This document shows, in pieces, positions 14,691 to 23,800 of a stretch of DNA of 64,000 nucleotides. This stretch comes from Massilia antarctica (GTDB lineage: Bacteria; Pseudomonadota; Gammaproteobacteria; Burkholderiales; Burkholderiaceae_D). The position numbers and the translations under genes are program-made. The notes below the pieces were generated by a model, which saw only the letters and a program-made list of their open reading frames with translations, was not told where the DNA came from and ran no database searches. The DNA lies in assembly GCF_015689335.1 (NCBI RefSeq), contig NZ_CP065053.1, positions 3,596,001-3,660,000 on the forward strand, given 5' to 3'. Numbering within the stretch: position 1 is the first letter of the stretch; every line of letters starts with the position of its first letter.

Positions 14691-15857
14691 ATGTCCGACC
14701 AAATTATGAAAGCCCTCGACAGTGTCGAGGTAAAACTGAACGCGATGTCGGTCAAAGCCGACGCTGAAATGAAGGAGCTCGGCAAGATTTCGACAGACAC
14801 CAAGGCCGCGCTCGACACCATCGGAATCGAACAGCGCACGCTGGCCGACCGCCTGCTGGCGATCGAGCAAAAGGCATCTGCCCAGCCGGACGCTGCACCA
14901 GCTGACGAGACTGCCGGTGCGCAATTTGTCAAGCACGCCGCATACGACAACTTCATCAAGCAGGACGGCCGCGTGCGCACGCGTATTGAGGTGAAGAACA
15001 CCGTCACCAACACAATCGCGGGCACGTTCAGCGAACGCCGCCCTGGCATCGTAGAAGGCGCGTGGCGCGTCTTCACCATTGAAGACCTACTGGTCAGTGT
15101 GCCCACCTCGTCCAACGCGATCGACTGGCTGCGCGAGAACGTGTTCACCAACGCCGCCGCCGAAACCGCCGAAGGCGCGCAGAAGCCGGAAAGCTCGATC
15201 ACCTTCACGCCCGGTACCATGCCCGTGTCGACGGTCGCGCACTGGATCAAGATCACGCGCCAGCTGGCGATGGATAATCCCGCGCTGGCCGCATACATTA
15301 ACCGCCGCATGGTCTATGGCGTGAATATCCGCGTCGAAAGCCAACTGGTCGGCGGCAACGGTGTCGCCCCGAATATCTCGGGCTTGACCTTGGCCGGCAA
15401 CTTCACCGCGCACGGATACACTGCGGCCGCGCTGACTGGCCTGGGCCTCATGGCGACGAACCGCTTCGACCTGATCGGCAAGATGATCGGCGATTGCGCC
15501 GCGGCTGACTACCCGGCCGACGCCGTGATCCTGAACACCGCCGACTGGTGGACGATGCGCTTGGCGAAGGATAGCCAGGGGCGCTACCTGCTGGGCGACC
15601 CAGGGTCGACCGTCGTGCCTACCCTGTTCGGTCGCCCAGTCGTGGCATCGAACGCCATGACCGCCGGCAACGTGTGGGTCGGCAGCTTGTCTCAGGCCGC
15701 AACCCTGCACACCCGCGAGGGCATCGCCGTCGATCTGTCCGACTCGGATGGCGATAACTTCACCAAGAACCTGATCACGATCCGCGCCGAGCGTCGCCTC
15801 GCACTGACCGTTGAGAAGCCAGCTGCTGCCCGCTACGGCGCGCTACTGCCGGCGTAA
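14691..15857 (+). CDS. Major capsid protein (HK97 gp5 family)
   Basis: A 388-residue HK97-fold capsid protein. Residues 1-75 form a charged coiled coil (EVKLNAMSVKADAEMKELGK), the scaffolding delta domain removed by the protease. The coat domain follows, with markers such as ARVFTIEDLLVSVPTSSNAI-like strands, the SSITFTPGTMPVSTVAHWIK beta element, and a C-terminal stretch around LITIRAERRLALTVEKPAA. The start ATG at 14691 follows AAGGAACC; an upstream in-frame codon at 14658 lies inside the terminator and is rejected. Confidence 0.9.
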   Translation: MSDQIMKALDSVEVKLNAMSVKADAEMKELGKISTDTKAALDTIGIEQRTLADRLLAIEQKASAQPDAAPADETAGAQFVKHAAYDNFIKQDGRVRTRIEVKNTVTNTIAGTFSERRPGIVEGAWRVFTIEDLLVSVPTSSNAIDWLRENVFTNAAAETAEGAQKPESSITFTPGTMPVSTVAHWIKITRQLAMDNPALAAYINRRMVYGVNIRVESQLVGGNGVAPNISGLTLAGNFTAHGYTAAALTGLGLMATNRFDLIGKMIGDCAAADYPADAVILNTADWWTMRLAKDSQGRYLLGDPGSTVVPTLFGRPVVASNAMTAGNVWVGSLSQAATLHTREGIAVDLSDSDGDNFTKNLITIRAERRLALTVEKPAAARYGALLPA

Positions 15858-15906
15858 CCCCCGCGCGAGGCCGGCTGTGGCTAGCCTCGCAATCAGGAGC
15901 ACTCCC

Positions 15907-16125
15907 ATGGAATTAGTCGAAGTCGAAATTCTCGGCATGACGATCACGCAGCAGTACGGAACGCTCACGACCGGCGACGTCCTGCGTACCAGCCCCGCGT
16001 TTGCGCGCCACTTGGTCGAGCACTGCGGCGCGGCGAAGTATCGATGCAGCGCCGCGCCGGTGGTAGCGCCCGAAACACCAAACGATGAGCCTGCCGCCGT
16101 GCAGAAGCTCAACAAGAAACGCTAA
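15907..16125 (+). CDS. Small hypothetical head-module protein
   Basis: A 72-residue protein (MELVEVEILGMTITQQYGTL...) with AGGAG eight bases before the ATG. The first 45 residues suggest a small beta-rich domain; the tail is Ala/Pro/Lys-rich. Short genes of this kind directly after the capsid gene are common in HK97-type phages and have been linked to head decoration or connector control, but nothing here proves that. Upstream in-frame codons back to 15811 overlap the capsid gene and are ignored. Confidence 0.55.
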   Translation: MELVEVEILGMTITQQYGTLTTGDVLRTSPAFARHLVEHCGAAKYRCSAAPVVAPETPNDEPAAVQKLNKKR

Positions 16126-16135
16126 AAGGACACAT

Positions 16136-17704
16136 ATGGCAAAGGCAATCAGCATTTCGGCAGAGGTCGACGCGGCGGCGCTCAATGTCCCGGTTACCGC
16201 CGACCCCGGCAGCGCTGGCACTGCCATTCCTTACGTGGCCACCACCTCGCGCGTGACGATCACAAATACCAGCGGCGGCAGCGATTTTCAGTTCCAGCTC
16301 AATGGCGGCACGTGGCAAACGCTGCCGCGCAATGCCGGCATCACCATGCCAATTAATTTGGCGATCGATGTGCTCAGAACCCGCCGCGATTCGTTCAGTG
16401 GCGGCATTGTTTCTGCCGAGCTGCAATGTGAATCGGCGCCGTCGCTTAGTGCTGGCGGTGTAGCGCTGCCAACCGGGCGCCCTGGTGCAACCGCCGTGAT
16501 TCTCGGCGATTCAATCTCGAATCAGAACACGCAAACATCAGCAACATTTGGTGCGCACCTGGCTAAGGGGTATTGGACGCAAGCACAGATTATGCTGGAG
16601 CAGCGCTTCGAGCTGCTGAATAACGGCGGCGTCAACGGCGACACCACGGCACAGATGTTGGCGCGAATCGATACGGCCGTGCTGGCGTTTCGCCCGCAAT
16701 ACTGCTACTTCATGGGGGGCACCAACGATGTCGGCTCGGACGTGCCGTACGCGACGACCATCGCCAATTACACGGCGATCTTCGCAAAGCTTCAAGCGGC
16801 CGGGATCGCGCTGATTATCGCAACCATGACCCCGCGCGGCTTCGCAGGCATGACGCAGGCCCGGCTACTCAATATGATCGCGTTGAATTCGTGGCTGCAA
16901 AACTTCGCCGCGCGCACTCCTGGCGTCATCCTGATTGACCTGTATCGTCAAATGCTGGATCACGCCAGCCTGACCACCACCAGCCAGGGCGAGCCGGTTG
17001 CCGCTTGGTTTGATGGCGCCGCGCTGCATCCTGTGGCCGCCGGAGCGGTTCAGATGGGCATAGCGATCGCGCGCCAGCTCGATGCTGTGATTCCAAGGCT
17101 GCCGCGCCGGCTGCACTGCAACTACAACGGCACCAACGGCGATTCGACGAACCACCTCCGGAACGGCATGTTTATGGCAGGTACGGGCGGCACGGCCGGC
17201 TTGAATGCGACAGGTACGATCGGCCAGCAGTGGACTGCAGCAGCCACCGCCGGCGCGATCTCTGGCGCATGCTCTATGGTGACGCGCGCCGCCAGTTTTA
17301 ACGATGGCTTTCCGGGGAATGTGCAGCGCGTTGCTATCACTGCATCGGCAGTCGCATCCGAAATTTTCCGCTTCGCCGCTTTTGTTGCGACTCCTGCTGT
17401 CGGCGCCCAAATCTTTATGGAAGTGGAAGTTCTGGCGTTTGCTACCACTGGAACGATTGCCGAGTTGAGCATCACTTTCGGCACGGTCGGCGGGACGGGG
17501 GTCGCGGCTGCGGCGAACTATATGCCGGCCAACACGGAGACGCTGGCCATCGGCACGACACCATATAAAGGGGTTTTGCGCACGCCGACGATAACCGCCC
17601 CTGTGGGCACCGTGGGCGCTTACGCCTACATCATCATGCGCACTTCGGCCGGAGCTGTAGCCCAGGTCGACCTCGCAAATGCTCGCCTTACTCGGGTGAA
17701 TTAA
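16136..17704 (+). CDS. SGNH/GDSL hydrolase, structural phage protein
   Basis: A 522-residue three-part protein. Residues 1-110 form a beta-rich module (SRVTITNTSGGSDFQFQLNG). Residues 118-315 are an SGNH hydrolase with nucleophile Ser126 (GDS block I), block II NGGVNGDT, block III GGTND with Asn197, and the catalytic block V Asp/His in FDGAALHPV (Asp293, His298). Residues 330-522 are a Gly/Ala/Thr-rich beta-sandwich-like domain. SGNH enzymes are esterases or deacetylases, so surface polysaccharide deacetylation is plausible. The odd point is its place between capsid and connector rather than among tail fibres. AAAGGA precedes the ATG. Confidence 0.85.
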   Translation: MAKAISISAEVDAAALNVPVTADPGSAGTAIPYVATTSRVTITNTSGGSDFQFQLNGGTWQTLPRNAGITMPINLAIDVLRTRRDSFSGGIVSAELQCESAPSLSAGGVALPTGRPGATAVILGDSISNQNTQTSATFGAHLAKGYWTQAQIMLEQRFELLNNGGVNGDTTAQMLARIDTAVLAFRPQYCYFMGGTNDVGSDVPYATTIANYTAIFAKLQAAGIALIIATMTPRGFAGMTQARLLNMIALNSWLQNFAARTPGVILIDLYRQMLDHASLTTTSQGEPVAAWFDGAALHPVAAGAVQMGIAIARQLDAVIPRLPRRLHCNYNGTNGDSTNHLRNGMFMAGTGGTAGLNATGTIGQQWTAAATAGAISGACSMVTRAASFNDGFPGNVQRVAITASAVASEIFRFAAFVATPAVGAQIFMEVEVLAFATTGTIAELSITFGTVGGTGVAAAANYMPANTETLAIGTTPYKGVLRTPTITAPVGTVGAYAYIIMRTSAGAVAQVDLANARLTRVN

Positions 17705-18264
17705 TGCCCTCACGCCAAGTTACTCCGCCGGTCGAGTTGGCGGTTTCGCTCGATGCCGCCAAATTGCATCTGCGCGAGACCACGAACGACCTGGACGCGG
17801 CAATCACGCTGTGGCTCAAGGGCATCACGCGCGAGTGTGAACACCAGATCGGGCGCGCGCTGATCTCGCAGCCGTGGCGCCTGACCCTGTCGGCGTTCGA
17901 TGACGCGCTTCGGCTGGAACGTGCGCCACTGATCGCCGTGCAGAGCGTCAGTTATTACGACGCCGAAAACGTGCTGCGGGTCTTGACGCAGGAGGCGTAC
18001 AACGTCGACCCCGTGACAGAGCCGGGCTACATCGTGCCGGCTGCGGGCGCGGCTTGGCCCATCACGTTCGCGCGCCCCAACGCCGTAGTTGTCGAGTACA
18101 CATGCGGCTACGGCCTGACCGCTGCCAGCGTGCCCGAGAATATCCAGCTGTACATTCTTGCGCGCCTGTCCGAGCAGTTCGACCCGGCCACGCGCGAGTT
18201 CAAGGCCACCTCGCAGTCGATATACGTCGATCGCCTGCTGGACGCCTGCCGGGTGTACGGATGA
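17704..18264 (+). CDS. Head-tail connector protein (gp6/gp8-like adaptor)
   Basis: A 186-residue protein with the pattern of the phiE125 gp8/HK97 gp6-like connector family: an N-terminal helical part with VSLDAAKLHLRETTNDLDAAI and ITRECEHQIGRALISQPW, then a beta part ending VVVEYTCGYG and a helical tail (VPENIQLYILARLSEQFDP). It forms the first ring below the portal. The ATG overlaps the preceding stop by one base and its own stop overlaps the head-closure gene (ATGA). Confidence 0.85.
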   Translation: MPSRQVTPPVELAVSLDAAKLHLRETTNDLDAAITLWLKGITRECEHQIGRALISQPWRLTLSAFDDALRLERAPLIAVQSVSYYDAENVLRVLTQEAYNVDPVTEPGYIVPAAGAAWPITFARPNAVVVEYTCGYGLTAASVPENIQLYILARLSEQFDPATREFKATSQSIYVDRLLDACRVYG

Positions 18265-18584
18265 GCGCCTTCGCGTCGACTCTGCGCCACCTGGTGACGG
18301 TCCAGGCGCCCGCCGGCCGCGACCAGATCGGCCAGCCGCTCCCCAATGGCTGGGTCGAAGTCGCCAAGGTATGGGCTGACATTCGCCACACAGGGGGAAT
18401 GGAGGCGATCAAGGCGGGCGCCGCGACATCGACCGTGCAGGCGTCGATCCGGGTGCGCCAGCGCGCCGGCTTGCATGCCGGTATGCGCATCCTGCATGAC
18501 GGCACCATTTACAAGGTGCAGGTTGTGCTGCCAGATAAAGAGCGCCGCCAGCACATCGACCTTGTTTGCGAGATCACCAAATGA
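18261..18584 (+). CDS. Head closure protein (Phage_H_T_join family)
   Basis: A 107-residue protein: LRHLVTVQAPAGRDQIGQPL near the N-terminus, then VEVAKVWADIRHTGGMEAIK and a terminal HIDLVCEI strand are the standard profile of the phage head closure/head-tail joining family (TIGR01563). It seals the portal-adaptor complex and forms the interface to the tail. The start is fixed by ATGA overlap with the connector gene; the frame also runs upstream but inside the connector gene. Confidence 0.85.
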   Translation: MSAFASTLRHLVTVQAPAGRDQIGQPLPNGWVEVAKVWADIRHTGGMEAIKAGAATSTVQASIRVRQRAGLHAGMRILHDGTIYKVQVVLPDKERRQHIDLVCEITK

Positions 18585-19006
18585 TCACATTCGACACGAG
18601 CGCGTTACTCGATGCGTTCAACCAGCTCACCGACAAGATTACTGATGCAGTTGGCGAGCCGACCGTTCGCGCGGCCGGTTTCGCCGGCGCGGACGTGTTC
18701 AGGGACGAGGCGAAGCGCAACGCTATGGCGCACCAGCGAACGGGCGCCCTGGCCCGCAGCATCGTCGTAAAGCGGCTGGTCGAGGAATCGGACGGCACGC
18801 GCCAAGCGTATTTGGTCACGGTGCGAGGTGGGAAGCCCGGCGTCAAGGGAGGCGCATTTTATTGGCGCTTCGTCGAATTCGGGACCGCGCACTCGCCTGC
18901 ACAGCCATTTTTGCGCCCAGCTTATGAATCGAAAAAGCAAGCCGCGGCTGATGCGGTAATGCGCACCCTGGCGCAAAAAATCGACGAAAGGCTGGGCGGG
19001 CAATGA
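18581..19006 (+). CDS. HK97 gp10-like tail completion/morphogenesis protein
   Basis: A 141-residue protein matching the HK97-gp10 family: AGFAGADVFRDEAKRNAMAH, an RTGALARSIVVKR segment, and the late FYWRFVEFGTAHSPAQPFLRPAYE motif, which is highly typical. It helps complete the tail before head attachment. ATGA overlap with the closure gene on one side, and overlap with the next gene on the other, show that these connector genes are translated together. Confidence 0.87.
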   Translation: MITFDTSALLDAFNQLTDKITDAVGEPTVRAAGFAGADVFRDEAKRNAMAHQRTGALARSIVVKRLVEESDGTRQAYLVTVRGGKPGVKGGAFYWRFVEFGTAHSPAQPFLRPAYESKKQAAADAVMRTLAQKIDERLGGQ

Positions 19007-19353
19007 GCATGGAGGCAATCGTTTATGAAGCGCTGTTCGGGCTTGCTGTTGGCGAGGTGTTCCCTGACTTCGCGCCAGTCGGCACCACGCCGCCTTACAT
19101 CACGTTCCAGGCCGTCGGTGGGAACCCCATAAACATGATCGACGCCACGGTCCCGGACAAAGAGCGCGTGCGCGTACAGGTCAACGTATGGGCCGCCACG
19201 CGCTTGGAGGCATCAAGCATTGGCAAGCAGGCAGAGAACGCCTTGCGCATCGTGGCGGGCCTGCAAACCACCGTGCTGACCGGCCGTATCGCCACGTTCG
19301 ACGAAGCCACCGATCTGCGCGGCACGATGCAGGACTTCGAATTCTTCACCTGA
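19003..19353 (+). CDS. DUF3168 tail-completion protein (gp17-like)
   Basis: A 116-residue protein: an N-terminal helix (MEAIVYEALFGLA), the PVGTTPPYITFQAVG element and a central VQVNVWAATRLEASSIGKQ give the DUF3168/gp17-like tail terminator pattern. The ring sits at the head-proximal end of the tail tube. It overlaps the gp10-like gene by four bases and is followed by a terminator-like hairpin. Confidence 0.8.
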   Translation: MSMEAIVYEALFGLAVGEVFPDFAPVGTTPPYITFQAVGGNPINMIDATVPDKERVRVQVNVWAATRLEASSIGKQAENALRIVAGLQTTVLTGRIATFDEATDLRGTMQDFEFFT

Positions 19354-19388
19354 TCTAATTTTTTTATGCCCATTTCGGGCGCCTCCAG

Positions 19389-19409
19389 CCCGCCTTGTGC
19401 GGGTTTTTT
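19389..19409 (+). terminator. Hairpin with T6 before the tail tube gene
   Basis: CCCGC-CTTGT-GCGGG (19389-19403) followed by TTTTTT. Stem and loop closely resemble the hairpin before the capsid gene (loop CTTGA there, CTTGT here). The tail tube ribosome-binding site follows within about 20 bases. Confidence 0.75.
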
Positions 19410-19431
19410 ATTTCCCGAAAGGAAAACACAA

Positions 19432-20076
19432 ATGGCACTCTCCCTTCCAACCGGCACGCTCTACGCACTGGCTACCGTCTACGCAGCCGCAGTCCCTGTT
19501 ACCGCAGGTACGAACGCCAGCGAAGCTGTCCTCACCGCGACCAACACTTTCGTCGCTGGCGACTACGTTGAGTACACGGGCAGCTGGAGCCGCGCAACCA
19601 ACCGCGTGTTTCGGGTAAAGGCTCCTACCGGCACCACCGTTACCCTCGAAGGCCTCGACACCACCTCGACGGCGCTGTTTCCTGTAGGTGGCGCAACAGG
19701 ATCGCTACGCAAGATCACCACCTGGGTACCAATCACGCAAATGATCAGCTGCGAACCTTCGGGTGGCGAGCCGAAATTCGCCACTGTCAATCTGCTCGAC
19801 GTTGAGAACGAGATCAGCCTCCCTGACGGCTACGGCGCGCAGAACCTGGCGATGTCGATCGCGGACGATCCGGCCCTGCCGCACCACGCTGCGCTCAAGG
19901 CTGCGGCGGAGCTGCGCAAGATCGCCGCGATCAAGGCCGAACTGCCGGCCGGAAGCAAGATTCTCTACAACGGCTATATCAGCTTCGACGAATCGCCCTC
20001 GATGACCAAGGGCCAGGTGATGGCCGTCAAAGCCGGCTCGGCCTTGCAAGGGCGCCCAGTTCGCTATTCCGCGTAA
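19432..20076 (+). CDS. Major tail tube protein
   Basis: A 214-residue tail tube subunit of the lambda gpV/phage_tail_3 type. It has Ala/Thr-rich beta strands at the N-terminus (LPTGTLYALATVYAAAVPVT), a central MISCEPSGGEPKFATVNLLD and a C-terminal region SKILYNGYISFDESPSMTKG. It polymerises around the tape measure protein to form the flexible tail. The ATG at 19432 follows GAAAGGAAAA. In-frame codons upstream lie inside the hairpin and are rejected. Confidence 0.82.
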   Translation: MALSLPTGTLYALATVYAAAVPVTAGTNASEAVLTATNTFVAGDYVEYTGSWSRATNRVFRVKAPTGTTVTLEGLDTTSTALFPVGGATGSLRKITTWVPITQMISCEPSGGEPKFATVNLLDVENEISLPDGYGAQNLAMSIADDPALPHHAALKAAAELRKIAAIKAELPAGSKILYNGYISFDESPSMTKGQVMAVKAGSALQGRPVRYSA

Positions 20077-20104
20077 TCCCGACTTATCCACCCCGTGTCT
20101 CCTG

Positions 20105-20158
20105 GCCCGCGCAAGCGGGCATTTCCATGCCGGCGGCTTGATCTCCGCCGGTCTTTTT
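20105..20158 (+). terminator. Two hairpins after the tail tube gene
   Basis: The first hairpin is GCCCGC-GCAA-GCGGGC at 20105-20120, with a GNRA-type tetraloop. The second is CCGGCGG (20130-20136) with CCGCCGG (20145-20151), followed by TCTTTTT. The second has terminator form. Together they would reduce transcription from tail tube into the chaperone and tape measure genes, matching the different amounts needed. Confidence 0.7.
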
Positions 20159-20175
20159 CTCTCTGAAAGCAAAAA

Positions 20176-20520
20176 ATGACCAAGACAACCGCTAAAAAAT
20201 TCTCCCTGAACGTCGCGCCTACCTTCAAGGCTCCTGTGCACATTCAAGTCCCGGGCGCCGGCGAAGGTGAAATCCTGTTCACCTTCAAGCACCGCACCAA
20301 GGACGAGCTGAAAGAATTTTCCGAATCGCTCAAGGCGGTCGATGGTGAAGACGGCCCGAAAGATGCTGACGTGCTGCTCGACATTGCCAGCGGCTGGGAT
20401 CTGGACGAGCCGTTCGATGCCGACTCGCTGGAAAAGCTCACCCAGCGCTACATGGGCGCCGCCCAAGCAGTTATCGCGGCCTATTTCACGGAATTGATGG
20501 GCGCCCGCACAAAAAACTGA
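20176..20520 (+). CDS. Tail assembly chaperone (gpG-like)
   Basis: A 114-residue protein with a beta-rich N-terminus (VHIQVPGAGEGEILFTFKH) and a helical C-terminus (LDIASGWDLDEPFDADSLEKL), matching the tail assembly chaperones encoded between tail tube and tape measure in lambda-like phages. Its last codons are ACA AAA AAC TGA, forming an A-AAA-AAC slippery heptamer at 20511-20517 directly before the stop. A -1 shift continues into the frame of the gene at 20538. The chaperone coats the tape measure protein during tail assembly. Confidence 0.82.
   Translation: MTKTTAKKFSLNVAPTFKAPVHIQVPGAGEGEILFTFKHRTKDELKEFSESLKAVDGEDGPKDADVLLDIASGWDLDEPFDADSLEKLTQRYMGAAQAVIAAYFTELMGARTKN
20511..20517 (+). 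promoter_or_regulatory. Programmed -1 frameshift site (A AAA AAC)
   Basis: In the zero frame the codons are ACA AAA AAC TGA, so the heptamer is exactly X XXY YYZ. After slippage the next codons are CTG ATC GCG CTT GCA GAG GAT ATG TAC, leading without a stop into the T-domain frame that ends at 20831. The product would be about 218 residues. This is the G/GT arrangement known from lambda, where the ratio of short to long product matters for tail assembly. Confidence 0.8.
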
Positions 20521-20537
20521 TCGCGCTTGCAGAGGAT

Positions 20538-20831
20538 ATGTACCGGAAAGGCCCGACGCCCGATGAATTGGAGGCGGCCGGCCTGACCGAGGCGGACTTT
20601 GCAAGCGAAGCGGTGGAGCCCTGGCCCGACAACCTGGTTCCGCTGCTGCTGTTCCAGTACCTGCGCACGCAGTGGCGTACGGGCGCGGGCGGGCCGAGCG
20701 GCCTGGATTACACGGTGATGCACCGAAAAATGGATCGCATGGGCCTTACCCCTGACGATTACGACCAGCTTGAGCACGACATCCAGATCATGGAAGTCGC
20801 CGCGATCAACTGCATCTACGCAAAAACATAG
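20538..20831 (+). CDS. Tail assembly chaperone T-domain (DUF1799-like), made by frameshift
   Basis: The frame from the first ATG encodes 97 residues (MYRKGPTPDELEAAGL ... IQIMEVAAINCIYAKT), with the short helical pattern of DUF1799-type proteins found after phage tail chaperones. The open frame extends upstream to the slippery site at 20511-20517 (LIALAED precedes the ATG). GAGG lies only two bases from the ATG, so independent initiation looks poor. I therefore read it mainly as the C-terminal part of a gpGT-like fusion. Confidence 0.75.
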   Translation: MYRKGPTPDELEAAGLTEADFASEAVEPWPDNLVPLLLFQYLRTQWRTGAGGPSGLDYTVMHRKMDRMGLTPDDYDQLEHDIQIMEVAAINCIYAKT

Positions 20832-20865
20832 CCTCCTTCGGGTGGCGTTCCTATTTGGGCTGCAA

Positions 20866-23800
20866 ATGTCAGAAATCACGAACACCGCGACAATCAAGGT
20901 CGTTGCCGACACGTCCGAGGTGGAAGTGGGCATGCGCAAGATTGACGACGCGGCCGCAAAGACCGGGCGCAATCTCGACAATCTCGGGAAGGGCGACAGC
21001 GCGTTCGCCAAGATCGGCGCCGGCGGCGATGCGGCCGCCGCTCGCGTGCAAGCCGCATCGAAGAGCCTGGCCGATGCCGTGGCGTCCACCCAAGCGGCAA
21101 TGGCAGAAGGGTCGAAGGCCAGCGCCGCCTATTACGCGTCGCTGGCAAAGTCCAATGCGCCGCAGGACTCGGTGAAGCCGTTCCTCGCGCAAATCGAAGC
21201 GCTCACCGCTGCGGAGAAAGTCCGTGCCGAAACCTTTGCCACCGGTCTGGAGCAAACGAGAAGTCTCTTTGATGTCGCAAGCGCAGCTGCCACATCGGCT
21301 CAGCAGAAATTGGGCGGGCTGAAATTGGATGCCGAACAACTGACCGTGCCGGACAGCGCGATAGAAAGTATCAACAACTGGAAGGAGGCAGTCGCGTATG
21401 CCGCAGGGACAGCCTTTGGCGCCGCTGTCGTTGCAGCAAAAGCCGGATTCGAAGCTCTGACCGACTACATCAAAGTTCGCCTCGCTTTGAGGGCCGCCGC
21501 CGCCGTGGCCGGAGTAGCGGCCGAAGTTGTGGGTGCAATCTACCTCGCCTACAAATCCATCGACTTCGCCGTGGGCCTCTTGACCGGGGAGAGCTACAAG
21601 AGCGCCAACATTGACGCCCTGGTCGCCGCCAATAAGGAAATGGTCGACCTGCAAAAGAACTTCCGGCTGAGCGCGACTGAAGCGTCCGGGCTGGTCGCGG
21701 CCCTGGCTTCGCTTGGGGTTTCCAAGGGCGATTACGTTGATACCTTCCGCGAAGCCGGCACGGCCATCAAGGAGAACGCCGACGAGCTCGACGCGCTGGG
21801 CGTGAAGTATAAGGACGCCGCCGGCAATCTGCTCCCGATGCGGGACGTTCTGTCCAACGTGCAGGCCGAGCTTGCGAAATATACATCCGGCCTTGAGCGC
21901 AATGCTGTCGCTTCCGCCCTGGGCTTCGGCTCGTCCGAAAAGATCGATGCTGCCCTGAGCGTGACGGCCGAGAAGCTGGCCGCCGTGACCGAACGCCAGC
22001 GCGAATATGGGCTGCTGATCGGTGGCGCACAACAGGCCGAGCTGGCGCGCTACGCCTCCGTCATGGCGGAATTCCACAGCGAGCTGGACAACACGTCGCA
22101 GGGCTTTAAGCGCGCCATCGCCGATAACATCATGCCGGCGCTCACCAACCTGGCCGATTTTTTCAAAGAGGGCTGGCCCTCGGTCGTCCAGGCGTTCCGG
22201 GGCGCCCTGGCCGGGTTCACCACCTTGTTCTACGGGCTGAAAACTGTTGTCGATATCGTTGTCGAATCGGTCAAGGCCGCTTTGGGCCTGCTTCCGAATG
22301 CTTTTGAGGGTGTGGTCAAGGTATTTGGCAATTTGATTAAAGGCGACTTTAGTGCCGCTGCCGCGAGCCTTGTGGAGACTTGGGACAACGCAATTGGCCT
22401 GTTTTCTAAAGCCGGCGACAAGATGGTCGACTACGCGCGTGCCAACGTCGCGGCGATCAAGATGGCGTGGGGACAAAAGATTTTCCCGGACGAGGTGCAG
22501 CTCAAGGCGCCTACGCTAAAATCCGCAAAAGAAGCGACGGACACCATCAAGAAGTCGGCCGACATCACGGCGCAGGTTGAGGAATACAAAAAATTATCAG
22601 CAGCAACGGCAGAGCACATTGCCCTACTCCAGGCGGAAGTTGCCGGCGGCGCCAAGCTGACCGAGGGCCAGAAACAACTGATTACGTTCCAGAAAAGTCT
22701 GGCGGACGGAAAAGTCAGTCTGAACGACGAGATCAAAAAGCAACGCGTATCGGAGCTTGAGGCGCAGATCGCCGTTGAAAAAGCGATTGAGAAAAACGCT
22801 GAAGGCCAGAAGCTTAGCGTCGCAGCAGCGGCTGCGTCGTCCGCCGCCGCCGAAAAGGAAGCTTCCGAGTATGCAAATCTGATCGCCTCGATCACGGCCA
22901 AGACGGAAGCCATTAAGCTTGAGCTGCTGACCGGCCAAAACGCCACTGAAGGCCAGAAGGCAAGCATCAAGCTGGAGCAGGAGCTTACCTCTGGAAAACG
23001 GCAACTTTCGGCCGCCACGCTTGCAGTCGTTCGCGCCAAATTGGAGGAGTTGGCGGCAGCCGAGAAACTACAAAAAATTCAGGCCGCCGAAAAGGGTGCT
23101 GCGGAATACGTCAAGGAGAACACGCTCGCGCGCCAGGCATCGGCCGCCTCTCTTGCATCGGAGTACGCGCTGTACGGCAAAGGCACCGACGCGCGCGACC
23201 TGGCGGCGGTTGGCCTGCGCAATGAAGCCGAACTGCAAAAGAAATTAGCCGACATGCAAAAGGCCAATCTGCCTGTTACGCAGCAGATGATCGACCAGAT
23301 GACGGCATCGGCGAAAGCTCGCACGCTGGAAGAACAGGCCACGCTTGCGCAGACAAAGGCACTTGCGTACGCCACGCAATTGGGAGAAGAAAACAAAAAA
23401 TTCGCCGCCGAGAATTTGGCCGATCCGCGCGCGCGCGCCGACGCACTCCTAAAGATCGATGCCGACATGTGGCAAAAGCGGATCGCGCTTGCAGCGGAAG
23501 GTACTGAAGCCCGCAAGATAATTGAGGGCGAGTACGACACCTGGTATGCGAACCAGAAAAAGAAGATGGTCCTCGATGTTGACACGACCAAGGCGAACGA
23601 ACTGCTGAACACGATGTCCGCCTTTGACGACCTCGCCAAGGATGCCGCGAGCCGTATGGCTGAGTCCTTTGGCAAGGTCGGGAAGGCCATCGGCGGCATG
23701 ACGACTGCGCTGTCCGGCTTCGGCAAGGCGCAGGCGGCAATTGCTGCCCAAAAAGCGAATGCGATCAGCCAGTCGTTTGGCGACCCGAAGAAAATTCAGG

